Below, piece by piece: positions 11,781 to 23,080 of a stretch of 64,000 bases of DNA. The DNA lies in assembly GCF_030272615.1 (NCBI RefSeq), contig NC_081408.1, positions 403,611,389 to 403,675,388 on the forward strand, given 5' to 3'. The translations under genes and the position numbers were made by a program. The notes under the pieces were generated by a model. That model was not told the origin of the DNA. It saw only the letters and a program-made list of their open reading frames with translations, and ran no database searches. The stretch is from Cryptomeria japonica. Taxonomy: Eukaryota; Streptophyta; Pinopsida; Cupressales; Cupressaceae. How positions within the stretch are numbered: position 1 is the stretch's first letter; each line of letters opens with the position of its first letter.

Positions 11781-13199
11781 CTTCACAGAGTAGCAATCGA
11801 TGAGCTGGCGAGTCCGGGTGGCCGGTGAGCTGGCGGGTCCCATAGAGGTGGTGATGATGAAGCAGTCCAGTGGCGGTTCGCATGGCTGACAAGTGGCAGA
11901 TAGGTGAGGTGTCATCCCAAGTGGCGAATAGTGGACCTTGCTGACAAATCACAGGCTGCCATGTGGCAGGTTGTCAGGAGTAAAAATGGTGAAAAATTAA
12001 AATTAAATGTAAAGTCCAGACTATTGGAAAAAATAAAAAATTTAAATGATGGTGGCCTGCATAAAAGGTTAATTCACTCAAGGGTTGTTTTTTGCCTGAA
12101 ATAGCAAGTATTATATATCATCAGAAATCTCTCAGGATGATGAGGAATCTAGTCATGCAGTTTGTTTTAATAATCATCAGATATTTTGAGAGTAGTTTCC
12201 ATGGGAATAGGAGGAATATTTTTCAGTTGGGGAAAGAAGGCACTTGGTAGTTTCTGATGAAATCTGTTCTTTTCCCTCTTCTTCTTATTCTCATTTCTTC
12301 TCATATGTAAGGGTTCCAGTTTTTTAGAGATTTTCTCCAAGGGAGAAATCCGAAATTGCAGGTTCCAGTGATGACGTCTTTTTATTTTTGCAAATGATAG
12401 TGTGTTGTTCTGGGTTTCTAGTTTTGTCTTTGTTGTAGGTTTTGTTTCAGTTTACAAGTTTACACATATGCAAGGCATGTGTGATTTTCCATGAAATTGT
12501 CTCCGGAAATGTATTTAGATTCATACAATTTCACATTGTCCAAGATTATTTGGATTTGTCTCTTTTAGCCTTCTCTAAGAGTGTAATGTTTGTCTTTTGG
12601 GTATTCTTCAAGGAAGAATTTAAATCCTAAAACCCATCATTAATGATTTTGAATGTATATTGGATATATAAGTATGGTTTTGTGATAGAGCAAAGGATTA
12701 TATTAATGTAATACATTCATACATGAAATTTAAATGTTGAGAGTAGCTTGCATTTGAGATTTCTCTTCCAGTTTTATGCATGACTTTGTGGCCTGAATAA
12801 GGCACTGGTCTTTTGTAACATTGAAGGATTGTCAGAACATCATTTTAAAATCTAGAATCAAAATATCTTTTATTTTCTGTTCTATGGTAGTGTCCATCCA
12901 TCTCATGATTCAAAACATTGTTGAGTTGTAAGTGTAGATCTGGCCCATCTACATTACCCTCCTTGTTTTTGAACCTTTCAAGATCCATCTGCTTTTGTTG
13001 ATGTTGTCTTGTGTGTAATGGGTTTGATTCAATGCATCAAAGGTATACTTGCCTAGGTTTTGCAGAGCCTGAAGAGTAGAAGGATTCATATCCTTGTTAT
13101 GTTGTCCAAGCCCTGAAGTTTTCATAGATTGAAATTAGCTATTTCATAGATCAATTGCAGGTGTACTTGGGTTAACCAGTTTTGATGAACAACAGGTGT

Positions 13200-14194
13200 A
13201 AAGGATTATGAGATTTTGGATGGGGCACCAAGTGGCAAAGCCACCAGTGCACATGAGCTAAAAGATTCAAAAGTTATCTCACTGGCTGATAAGGGTAAGG
13301 AGACTATGGTGGATCTCTCCTCTGGCTTGTAAATTAACACTTTTACCATAGCTAAAGGAAATTTACCACAACTTTCCATCAGTTTTGACAAACCCTACCA
13401 CCAAATGTCACCGATAGAGAAGATTTTGGCAGCAGAAGCTCTTCAGGCACAAGCCACTCAGGAATTGGCCCAGGTAGAGTCAAAGGACAAAAAATTGATC
13501 GAACGCGGTTTTGAAGTTTTGAACCAATTAGTCCCGGAATTTCAAGATCAGAAAGATGCAAGCTCTTCGAGTAAACTAGAAGAAATTATTGATTTTATCC
13601 CTAAGCACTATGATTCTTTATTGAAAATTTCACTAACAGAGGCTAAAGAAAATTTTGTGGCAGCCCAAAAGCTAACATTTTTGCAAATGATTGAGATGGA
13701 TAAGGAGAAATTTCAAACCTGCTTGTAGTCCATTGATGCAACTTTGGTTGAAGGAGGCAGTGTATATAAGACTTGTCTAGATTTTGATAAGGTGACCGAC
13801 TCCATAGACAAAGCAACTGTCTAACTGTAGGAAAAACTTAATTCAAATTTCTAACTCCTACAACCTAGCAGTCAATCTAATAAACTCTTTGGATGGTCCA
13901 ATTTTGGTGATTATGGATCAAATTGTGGAATTGGAGAAGGATAGGGACAAAATAAGAAGGAGAGAAAATGAGCTCCAAAATCTGATTGGTCCCCAACTTG
14001 ATAATTTGTTGTTTCATAAAACAGAGTGTACTTCTAATTTAAAGAAGGAGGATCCCACTACCTCGAAAGAAATAGAGTATTATTCCAGTATCTTGAATGG
14101 ATTCATCTCCATTCTTGAATCTCTTAAGCATGTTTGGGATATCTACTTTTCATTTTTGAAGAATATATATGCAGAAATTTTGAATTTTGTATAG
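13200..14194 (+). pseudogene. Element C ORF, second part, coiled-coil
   Basis: After element I the coding sequence resumes (SGKATSAHELKDSK...). It has open stretches at 13405-13728 (MSPIEKILAAEALQAQATQE, charged helix) and 13889-14194 (MDQIVELEKDRDKIRRRENE, strong coiled-coil). Stops and one or more frameshifts separate them. No enzyme motif is seen. It ends about 50 bp before the first of two PPT-like tracts. In A, an equivalent helical region precedes the PPT, supporting a shared protein architecture. Confidence 0.5.
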
Positions 14195-14242
14195 AACTAG
14201 CTCATGTTTACAACTATACAGAATTCTTTTTGGGCACCCCGC

Positions 14243-14270
14243 TTTGTCATTGATGCCAAAGGGGGAGGAT
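14243..14270 (+). other. First PPT-like tract of element C
   Basis: TTTGTCATTGATGCCAAAGG followed by GGGAGGA lies about 150 bp before the LTR. It nearly repeats the terminal PPT and its upstream context at 14395-14421. Confidence 0.6.
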
Positions 14271-14394
14271 TAGGTGAAAAATGTATATATTTCTTAGGTG
14301 GAGCATCAGATGTATATAGCAGATTCATGTACAAGTCAGAAGGTCATGGAGATTCAGTGGAAATTTCACAGATAGCATCATTTTTCACATGAGT

Positions 14395-14421
14395 GTTGCC
14401 ATCAATGCCAAAGGGGGAGAT
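14395..14421 (+). other. Terminal polypurine tract of element C
   Basis: GTTGCCATCAATGCCAAAGG followed by GGGAGAT abuts the LTR start TGTTGGCAATTG, the expected plus-strand primer position. Confidence 0.85.
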
Positions 14422-15265
14422 TGTTGGCAATTGACACTCATCTGGTACGAGTTAATGGCATTTTGGGTTGTCATTAATGGAAACTCACTATCTCAGGGTC
14501 AATGATTTCATTGTTTGGTTAACCAACATTCATTGCACTTAATCAGTATTGGTATTCACATTTCTTTACACCGACACCGACACCGACTCCGACATTCACT
14601 GTATCCCGACTAAGTCCTGATCCTGCTGACATGTTTATATTTCTCATTGAAGCTGACATGGTAAAGTTAGAAGGATATTTAAGAAGATATTTTTAGCAAT
14701 AGATCATATGTGTGATGCAATGCGAATTATTGGTTGCGAATATTTTCAGTGAGTATTTTGGTCAGCGATTAGAAGCATCTGTGTGCAGTTTCACATGCAC
14801 AACATAACTGGTAGTAGAGCAGAGCATCAACAAACCGGTATACAAAGAAGGTTATCAGAGAATTCACCAGAACTTATCCAGCATGGTTAGATGCAATTTA
14901 TAAGTTCATTTTTAGTTGTAAACACTTTGTAATATTTTGTAAGTCAATGCGACTTCTTATTTTGTGTTTGAGGAGTAAGCTCTAGGCAGTTGACCTTTCT
15001 GCATGTGCAGGCCCTCTCATGTAATATTTGTATACCTTGATCAAGTGTATATATATTATGGGTATCAGCCACACCGTGGTTTTTTCCCTTGCAGGGTTTT
15101 CCACGTACAAGTACTGGTGTTATGGTGTTGCCTTTCTATGTGTTATTTGGTATATGCACTTTAATTTTATTTACTGTTAACCGCTTGATAAGTAATAAGT
15201 TCAAAACTAACATTACTGGTAGAACACTGATTCACCTCCCCTCTCAGTGTTCTTGGATTCCAACA
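14422..15265 (+). repeat. 3' LTR of element C (844 bp)
   Basis: It runs from TGTTGGCAATTG to GGATTCCAACA. It holds a short ACCGAC run (about 14568-14594), a TATATATAT stretch near 15048, and the GGTTTTTTCCCTTGCAGGGT segment followed by TTTCCACGTA, shared with LTRs of A, B and K. A hairpin precedes the 3' end. No gene lies here. Confidence 0.88.
15221..15253 (+). other. LTR-end hairpin of element C
   Basis: AGAACACTGA (15221-15230) and TCAGTGTTCT (15244-15253) are perfect 10-bp complements around the loop TTCACCTCCCCTC. The hairpin sits 12 bp from the LTR end, where the primer site would follow. Confidence 0.8.
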
Positions 15266-18200
15266 CCCTATTATTCTATTGATTAATTTGTGGGGTAAGT
15301 AAATAATATTATTTTATATTATTTATGTCGTATTTATGCATGGTAGGTATAGAATATAGTTTCTCTAAATATTCTAATTGGCTAGAATTTTTCTATAGTT
15401 TGGACACAAATTTTATTTATTGGTTTTTCCTGTGCATTGTCGGAGTTGGCTTTTTTGTGAATTTTTCAATATTTAGAAGATTTTGGTTTTTGATTTGGAA
15501 CTTGGTTGGATTGTTGAAGCTCACTAGATTATAGATTTAGGATTTGGCTCTTCTTTGAATTTCCTCTCCATAACTTCAGGTTCCAGATTGGTTTCATTTA
15601 ATCCTCCATACATTTCATTTTCTGGAAAAAAAAATCTTCTTCGTGCTTGAATGTTGTATACGGGAATGGGAGATTTTTCATTGAAAAAGAATAATAGTAA
15701 AGTTATATAATAAGGTTGGGGATAAATATTTCCATGTATTTTTATTGTTGAGTTGTTGTTGCCATGAACAACACTGTGTTTCTCTGTGTTGTGACTCTTG
15801 GATTCCTTTCTCTTTTCTATGTTGGTTGTATGCTAAGATTGTTGTAGAAGATGTAATTCATGTCTTCTCCTTGTCATACCAATTTTGTGAGAGTTTGGTC
15901 TTCAAATATAAACTTGTTTTCTGAGTATTGCTCTGAGTTGTGTTTATATTCTGATGGTGAAATCTCCCACGTTTTAAGTTTCATCTTGTTATTATTAATT
16001 TCCTTAAGTTATAAATGTCATTGTGTCCCTTTTTGAGTCGATTCAAAGTTGTGTTTGTGACTTGGATGACTTCTATTTAAGTCATAAGTGTATAAGTTTC
16101 TATTTTTCTGATTTTTAGTTTCTGTTGTTGATGCACTATAGAATTGGCCATATGCGCTAGAAAATGTGTTGCATGTTCTGCCAAATTCATCATATGTGCC
16201 ACTATATGAGTTCTATATGCCACTATATGTGTTATATGCGCCATTTTTCTTTGTCTTATAATTTTAAGACTTTGTCTTCGATGCACTATAGAATTGGGCA
16301 GATGCACTACAAAATGCTTTAGATGCGTTAAACTGCTAAATTTTGGTATTTTGACAGTTTTGGATTTTCTGTGATCCATTTTGTGAATTTTTCTTTGTAC
16401 CAAAGACTTTTCATGATAATCTTGAGGTTCCTAGATCTTTGTATTGGTATATTCTAGATATTTGCTATGTATTTAGCTCTAGCAAGAGGGATTTATACCT
16501 TGCTATTGAGGTTTATGTTATATTTTCTCTAGCAAGATGAGTGTTCCTTGTTGTGGAGGATATACATGTTTCTCCAGCGAGAAAACCAGTTCTTTTCTGT
16601 AGAGGTGATTTAAGATTTAGTTGTGCAAGAGGATTTATACCTTGGCTTGTTTATATGTGTATTTAATTTCATGAGGCTCTTGATTTATATGTTTGCTTTA
16701 TGGTTCTTCTTATGTTTCAGATTTGTATGTGTGCATGATTGATGTTATTGGTGGATTTATTTCATATGAGCCTCCTTTCTATTTTTGTGATTTATGTTAC
16801 CCTGAGTTCTTGTTTCATGACTAGGGAGAGTGGGCTTCCACGTGATGGTCGGGGTCAAGAGAGAATAGGCTATCAAGAGGTTCCTTGTAAGGATGCTTGA
16901 AGTCTAGACCACCAGGAACATGCTGGGTAATTAGGACTCACCTAATAAGATAATAATTGGTTTTGGTGCCCCACCTCATAGCCCTTGAATTGAGACTCGG
17001 GATGAGCTTGGTAAGACTGTGGATACAGTAAGCCAAACTCCCATGATTCTCTCATAAGTTGAGATGGCTCCACATGTCTATCAGGGTGTGGCATTGTCCC
17101 CTTCTATGTGAGGATAGCATGTGATGACACTCTTTCCCTACATGTATATGTGGTCCTTATGTCTTGATTCTTGGTATGCCTCTGGGATTTTATTGCTTCT
17201 CTATTAGCCTTGTGATGTGTTTTGGTGTACTCTTTAGTTGGTCATTTTTATATGGTTGTGTTCTTGTCCCTTGGTTGATAGGTGTCAGCCTAGGTCTAGA
17301 GTATTAGTTAGATCCAAGTGTCATCTCCTAGCATGGAGGGGTGGTTCCTTATTGGTTCCACATGGTCGGGTCATTTGATGCTTTCTTCCATTGGGTTTTT
17401 CTTCATTGGATGCTAGTGTGTGTGGATGTGGATTTATATCTCTTCTTCATGTGGATGGATTCTTTGAGCTTATTCTATATAATGAGATTGTACTCATGTA
17501 TCATGTATCATGAGGAAGCTTCATATTGTAAATGTAAGAGAAACTACGTACCTTTTTGTCTTGTAGACATATGTATTAGGACATATGAAGTAATTTGATA
17601 GATTGTGTGGATATAATCATTGTAGTATGAATGTGGTATTTGGATCTTCATGGATGTAATCTTAGATCAGAAGGAATGGAAGAATAAGAAGTGTTACATG
17701 ACTATCTTATGTGTTTCTACGGTTAATTAAGGGAATGTTAATGATTGTGTATGCATTAGAGTGGATACTCTTAGTTAAAATATGTTATTCCCTTATTGTG
17801 CGTATGGATATCTATGAGTAGTTTGTAGGCATACATGGTTAATCCTAAGGAGATGAAATAGGATGTATTAGATGATGCTTGCATGGAAAAGATGATGTCA
17901 TGTTGGTAGATGGGTAGATAGATTTGGTATTCTAAAATAAACTTAAAGGGGTAATGGGAATATGTTAGGATTTGCATATGATAATTAATAGTTCTCATGT
18001 TAAAAAGGAAAGTAAATGATTAGGATGTGGATATGTTTATTTGGTAGAGTTAGTTAAGTAATGATGGTGAGATACCCTAGGAAATGATAGTTGTTGTATT
18101 GTTATTCTACTTGTGTATTATATTGTTATGAATATGGTTATGTTTAAGTTATTTTTACATTGTTGTTAATGTGTATTTAATGCACATGAGTAACAGTAGT

Positions 18201-18299
18201 TTAATATGTTGCATAAGATTAATGTTATTTGAAAAAAATAAATCTCTATTTGTTTGTTAGTTTAGTTATTTTATCCAAGGTATGTTGGTGGGAATTACA

Positions 18300-18316
18300 T
18301 CTAGTATCAGAGCCCA
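18300..18316 (+). other. Primer binding site of gypsy-1
   Basis: TCTAGTATCAGAGCCC begins at the LTR end. It matches the initiator-Met-tRNA complement TGGTATCAGAGCC apart from the first bases. Confidence 0.75.
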
Positions 18317-18469
18317 TGTTCATAAAATGAGTACTATGGTTTCATATGAGCCCATTGTGCATGGTAGCACTATAGCTTGGGTTAGCCACACGATTATCCC
18401 TTCTTGTTGTTTCTTGCTTTAGTTGCCTTAGATTTTTTCTTATAGATTCCTTGAATCTTGGTCAGACAA

Positions 18470-20230
18470 GATGCTTGCTAGAGGTAGAGGTTGTTGATGT
18501 GGTGGTTGCATGGGTACTCAATGGAATCCTCATCCTGAGGTTTTTAGAGAGACATGCCATAAGGACCAGCAACAAGATCATCAGGAGGAAGGAACGCAAG
18601 GCAGAGATGCAGTTCCACAGTTGATTAATGTGCTTCAAGATCTTCTTGGTCGATTAGTACCGAGGAAGGAGGAGAATCAGTAGGAGGAGTCTCGTCATTT
18701 TGGATGTGTGGATAGAGACGAGTATCAAGATTGTGAGAGGGAGCACTCATTCTCACCTTAGAGGAGAGTTGATGTAGTGTCTAATTAGGATATGATTGCA
18801 GCTAGTCACATGAGGGATCTTCTTAGGTCTCATCCCCCTACTTTCGACGGATCTAGCAGTAGCATGGAGGCAGAAAAATGGCTATTGGATTTGGGTAGGT
18901 GTTTTTCTATGCACTTGTATAGCAGTAACATCAAGGCTAGGTGTGCAATTATGCATCTTCATGATTTTGCTTCGACTTGGTGGCATATGGAAGAGAAGAA
19001 GTTGCATTTTGACATTGCAACAGTTTCATGGGAGTTGTTGCTTGAGCGGGTTCATGCTTGTTTCTTGTCAGATATTTTGAGGTAGTGGAAGGCCGATGAG
19101 TTCTATAATTTGAGATATTTTACTATGATAGTGGAGTAGTATGAGAATAATTTCTTTGAACTTAAGTAGTCTGCAGGGATCGTGGATGATGATGTTGTGC
19201 TCATACAATATTTATTTAGAGGTGAGATAGAGCTGAGTATAAGGAGTGTGAGAGGGAGCGCTCATGCTTACCTCAGAGGAGAGTTGATGTAGTGTCTAAT
19301 CAGGATATGATTGTAGCTAGTCATATGAGGGATCTTCTTAGGTCTCATCCCCCTACTTTTGATGGATCTAGCAGTAGCATGGAGGTAGAAACGTGGCTAT
19401 TGGATTTGGGTAGGTGTTTTTCTATGCACTTGTATAGCAGTAACATCAAGGCTAGGTGTGCAATTATGCATCTTCATGATTTTGCTTCGACTTGGTGGCA
19501 TATGGAAGAGTAGAAGTTGCATTTTGACATTGCAATGGTTTCATGGGAGTTGTTGCTTGAGCGGGTTCATGCTCATTTCTTGTCAGATATTTGGAGGTAG
19601 CGGAAGGCCGATGAGTTCCATAATTTGAGATATTTTACTATGATAGTGGAGTAGTATGAGCATAATTTCTTTGAACTTAAGTAGTATGCGGGGATCGTGG
19701 ATGATGATGTTGTGCTCATACAATATTTATTTAGAGGTCTTAATGCTTGTATCAATGGAGTATAGGTTTTCAAACCCATCTATGGATGTAGCTATGGAGA
19801 AGGCAAGCATGGTTGAGGAGAATTTGTCTTTTGCTTTGGGAGGCACACCAAGAGTGCATATTGTTAGTGGTCTAGTTACAGGATCAGTTGCGAGGTGTGC
19901 TTAGTCATAGGTATCATGACATGATAGGAGTCATCCTTCATATTTCAAGAGCAATTAGTGGTGTTAGAAGAAACATCCTTAGAGTTTGAACTTTTCTCGT
20001 GGTGCTAGATCACGACAGGATAGAGATCATGACAGACAACAAGATAGGTGGTCTCATCCTTATCAGCCAACTCAAAGTTCTTAGTAGAATTCTACTAGAG
20101 GTAGTGTTCAACAATCAAATGCACCTCCAGTTAGTAGAGGAGGTTGTTTCTCTTATGGCCAACATGGTCATATTATTATCCATTATCCTCAGAAGACCAC
20201 ACAGATGTCTGTTTAGAGGCTTGTTGCTTT
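18470..20230 (+). pseudogene. Gypsy-1 gag with internal tandem duplication
   Basis: The capsid region reads HMRDLLRSHPPTFDGSSSSM, AEKWLLDLGRCF and FASTWWHMEE, the gypsy gag pattern, and occurs twice (18792 and 19292 onward) because of a 515-bp duplication. A zinc knuckle near 20144-20185 reads CFSYGQHGHIIIHYPQ, with Tyr in place of the second and last Cys. Many TAG codons stand where Gln is expected (IVE*YE, ELK*). Both copies share most of these stops. The protein would have packaged the element RNA; this copy is dead. Confidence 0.8.
18717..19738 (+). repeat. 515-bp tandem duplication in gypsy-1 gag
   Basis: The sequence from about 18717 to 19223 is repeated at about 19232 to 19738. GTGAGAGGGAGC occurs at 18733 and 19248, and TTGTGCTCATACAATATTTA at the end of both. 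Copies differ by scattered substitutions. Stops at GAGTAGTATGAG and AAGTAGT are shared, but a TAG in ATGGAAGAGTAGAAG occurs only in the second. Confidence 0.9.
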
Positions 20231-20800
20231 AGATTCTATAGTTGGAGATGTAGGTAGATCTCATTGTCTATTTGTGGCGGTTGATAACCATCAAGCTGAG
20301 CATCAAGGTACAGTTGTTGAGACTACAGATGAGATAGGTGTAATTTCTTGCTCGGTATTGTTTGATTCTGGTGCATAAGATTCTTTCATTTCTCCTTATT
20401 TAGTAGAGTGATGCAGTCATGCAGTGACAAAACAAGTCGATAGGTGGTAGGTTGAGCTACCTATAGGGTCCAAGGTGGTGGTAGATTCCCTTGTGCATGA
20501 TTGTGTATTAGATTTGAGAGTTTGTAATACCACAATGGATCTTCATGTTCTCTCTTTGGGATCCTATGGTGTTGTGATAGGTGTGGATTGGCTTGAGCTC
20601 ATCTAGCTAAGATTGATTGTCATGGTAAGAGAGTGCAGTGTTAGGATAATAGTGGGAAGAGTGTGGAGATAGTGAGTATTCAATGACCTATTTGTCTTCA
20701 CATGATCTCCGCTATGCAGTTGAAGTGTTGCATGCACCAGGGTTGTTATTTGTTTACAATGAGGGTGAATTATTTGGATGAGGGAGAGAATTGGGATGAT
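20231..20800 (+). pseudogene. Gypsy-1 protease region
   Basis: The frame near 20340-20600 reads SVLFDSGA, then a stop, DSFISPYLVE, VELPIGSKVVVDS and LGSYGVVIGVDWL. This is the retropepsin pattern with active-site DSGA and the downstream LGxYDVILGMDWL-like motif. Element D has the same arrangement at 39200-38826. Stops and a shifted frame mean no product. Confidence 0.75.
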
Positions 20801-22090
20801 CTCTTTCATCCTCATCCCATTCTTCAAGATTTTGCAGATGTATTTCTTAGCGAGATCCCCGGTATGTTTCTTTAATGTGACATTGACTTTAGGATAGATT
20901 TGGTCCCAGGAGAAGAGCCCATATCTAAGGCTCCTTATTGGATGACTACTCAAGAGTTGAGTGAGTTGAGGTTGTAGTTAGAGGATTTGCTAGCTAAGGG
21001 ATTCATTTGTCCTAGTGTTTCGCCATGGGGAGCACCTGTGTTGTTTTTTAAGAAGGACATGTCTCTTCGCTTGTGCATTGACTATCGATAATTGAATAAG
21101 GTGATGGTGAAGAACCGATATCCTTTGTCAAGGATTGATGACCTCTTTGATTAGATTAAGGATGCTAAGGTCTTTTTAGAGATAGAAGTTAGGGTATCAC
21201 CAGTTGCAGATTCATGAGGAAGATATTCACCGGACAACATTCTGTACTAGATATGAACATTATGAGTTTACAGTGGTACCTTTTGGATTGACTAATGCTC
21301 CATTAGTTTTCATGAGTTTGATGAATAGTGTTTTAAGGAATTATCTTGATAGGTTTGTTCTCGTGTTCCTAGATGATATATTGGTATATTCAAGATCAGT
21401 AGAGCATGAGGAGCATATGAGGCAAGTTTTGTAGTGTCTTCATGAGACCCAGTTGTACACCAATATGGTGAGTGTGAGTTCTTCCAGTCATAGGTGAAAT
21501 ATGTTGGCCATGTTATTTTAGGTGAGGGTATCATAGTTGATCCCTCTAAGATTCAGGTGATAGTCGATTTGCCAGCACCCACTAATGTGGGCAAAGTTCA
21601 TAGTTTCATGGGTCTTGTAGGTTATTATCATCAGTTTGTTGAGGGTTTCTCAAGGATTTCTCATCCTATCACCTCTCTTCTGCAGAAAGGGAAGAAGTTA
21701 ATTTGGTCAAGGAAGTGTGAGATATCTTTTCAAATCCTTGAGGAGTGTTTGATGAGTGCAGCTATTCTAGTGGTGCCAGACTCTTTGGGTGATTTTATGG
21801 TGTGCACGAATGCTTCTTTGGAGGGTATTGGAGCAATTATTATGCAAGATGGTCATGCAATTTCCTATGAGTCACGTAAACTCAAAGATCATGAGTTGAA
21901 TTATCCCACTCATGATTTAGAGTTAGCAACAGTCGTGCATGCTTTAGTTAGATGGAGGCATTTTCTTCTTGGGCATCGGTTTGAGTTGCATAGTGATCAT
22001 CACAGTTTGTAGTATATCTTCACATAGCTGAACCTGAATGCCAGACAATGGCGTTGGTAAGGAGAATGTGGTTGCAAATGCATTGAGTCA
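20800..22090 (+). pseudogene. Gypsy-1 reverse transcriptase and RNase H
   Basis: Segments in order are LRLCIDYR (stop) LNKVMVKNRYPL, IDDLFD (stop) [24 protein letters not shown] and the catalytic [12 protein letters not shown] (about 21360-21400). Then come VKYVGHVILGEGIIVDPSKI and the RNase H part CTNASLEGIGAIIMQDG and NYPTHDLELATVVHAL. The first RNase H catalytic Asp (TDAS) is Asn here. Single-base indels occur near 21190 and 21480. Most stops are TAG or TAA at conserved Gln positions. Confidence 0.88.
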
Positions 22091-22229
22091 CAAGAGGCAT
22101 GAGGTGTCAGTGATATCTCTTAGCGTAGATTTGAGGAGTTAGATTCTTAGTTCACTTCCTTTAGATGCGGGAGGTTACATAAGAGATTTCTGTAGGTAGA
22201 TCTCTTGAGGTGAGGTTCACAGGATATTC

Positions 22230-23080
22230 ATTAGAGTTGGATGGTTTCTTTTACATTTGGGACATATATATGTTACACATTCAAATAGACTTCGTGATTT
22301 GATCTTGTCAAAGGCACATAATGCACCTTACTCGCCACATCCAGGTATCAAGAAGATGCATGCATATCTTTGATATATTGTATCATTGGGTAGGTATGAG
22401 GTGAGATATAGCAGATTTTATGTCTTGATGTTTGGAGTGTCAACGAGTGAAGGAAAAATATCAACATCCTGCAGGTTTGTTGCAGTCAAACCTAGTTCCA
22501 GATTGGAAATGGGATATCATATCTATGGATTTTATAATTGGGTTGCCTATGTCTTCTCATCAACATGATGCTATCATGGTCACCGTTGATCGATTGACTA
22601 AGGTGGCACACATTTCTCCTATTCGATCTTCCTACACAAAAATGACAGTAGCTCAAGTTTTCATGGAGGATATAGTGAGATTTCATGGTATTCTTTGTCG
22701 GATTATATCAGATCATGATCCACTATTCACTTCAGCATTAGGGACTTCCTTGCAATATGATTTAGGATCTCAATTGAGCTTTAGTTTAGCTTATCATCCG
22801 AAGACAGATCGACAGACTGAGAGGGTTAATTAGGTTTTAGAGGATATTCTTTGGATGTATACCATGAATCAATAGTATAGATGAGAGGATTACCTTCATT
22901 TGGTGGAGTTTTCCTCTAATAATGGGTATCATAGTTTGATTGGAATGTCTCCTTTTTAGGCATTGTATGGTCAACCATGCCATACATCCTTGAGTTGGGA
23001 CAAATTGGAGGATAGAGTTCTTATTGGATTAGAGATGTTGCAGGATATGGAGCAGTAGGTGACACATATTTGTGAGCATT
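22230..23080 (+). pseudogene. Gypsy-1 integrase
   Basis: A decayed zinc-binding region (22230-22440, ending CLECQRVKEKYQHPAGLLQ in fragments) leads to the core WDIISMDFIIGLP, VTVDRLTKVAHISPIR, RIISDHDPLFTS and YHPKTDRQTERVN. Further family motifs VLEDILWMY, DYLHLVEFSSNNGYH and ALYGQPCHTSLSW follow. TAG replaces Gln in VNQVLED and PFQALYG. This enzyme class inserts the DNA copy into the genome; this copy is broken. Confidence 0.88.

Larger units (their letters stand above)
9133..13194 (+). mobile_element. Element I, 4.06 kb LTR-like insertion without coding capacity
   Basis: The ends are TGTTGGGACTC and GAACAACA, with a perfect 5-bp TSD ggtgt (9128-9132 and 13195-13199). These are the terminus type and TSD length of an LTR retrotransposon. 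I find no internal primer site, PPT or pol motif and no direct repeat of the first few hundred bases at the far end, so a long solo LTR is the simplest reading. Strand is arbitrary. Short open frames (for example near 9836-10136 and 13206-13391 on the reverse strand) show no family features. It contains two diverged repeat arrays, listed separately. Confidence 0.7.
8514..15265 (+). mobile_element. Non-autonomous copia-like element C, 5'-truncated, split by element I
   Basis: The right end is exact: a TGTTGG...CCAACA LTR (14422-15265), followed by cccta, close to the cctta found at this point of the intact gypsy-1 3' LTR. On the left, gypsy-1 LTR sequence jumps straight into coding sequence at about 8514, and about 25 bp of gypsy LTR is missing. 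So the 5' LTR, primer site and start of C have been deleted. The remaining ORF encodes coiled-coil protein and no polymerase. Element I interrupts it at 9133-13194. Confidence 0.75.
7500..18299 (+). repeat. 5' LTR of gypsy-1, interrupted by element C
   Basis: LTR sequence occupies 7500 to about 8513 and 15266-18299 and aligns with 23589-27768. Between them lies element C. The AT-rich block 8200-8513 and the tract 15300-18299 are non-coding LTR sequence. About 50 bp present in the 3' LTR near 26330-26380 is missing near 16925. The short open frames here show no family motif. Confidence 0.9.
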
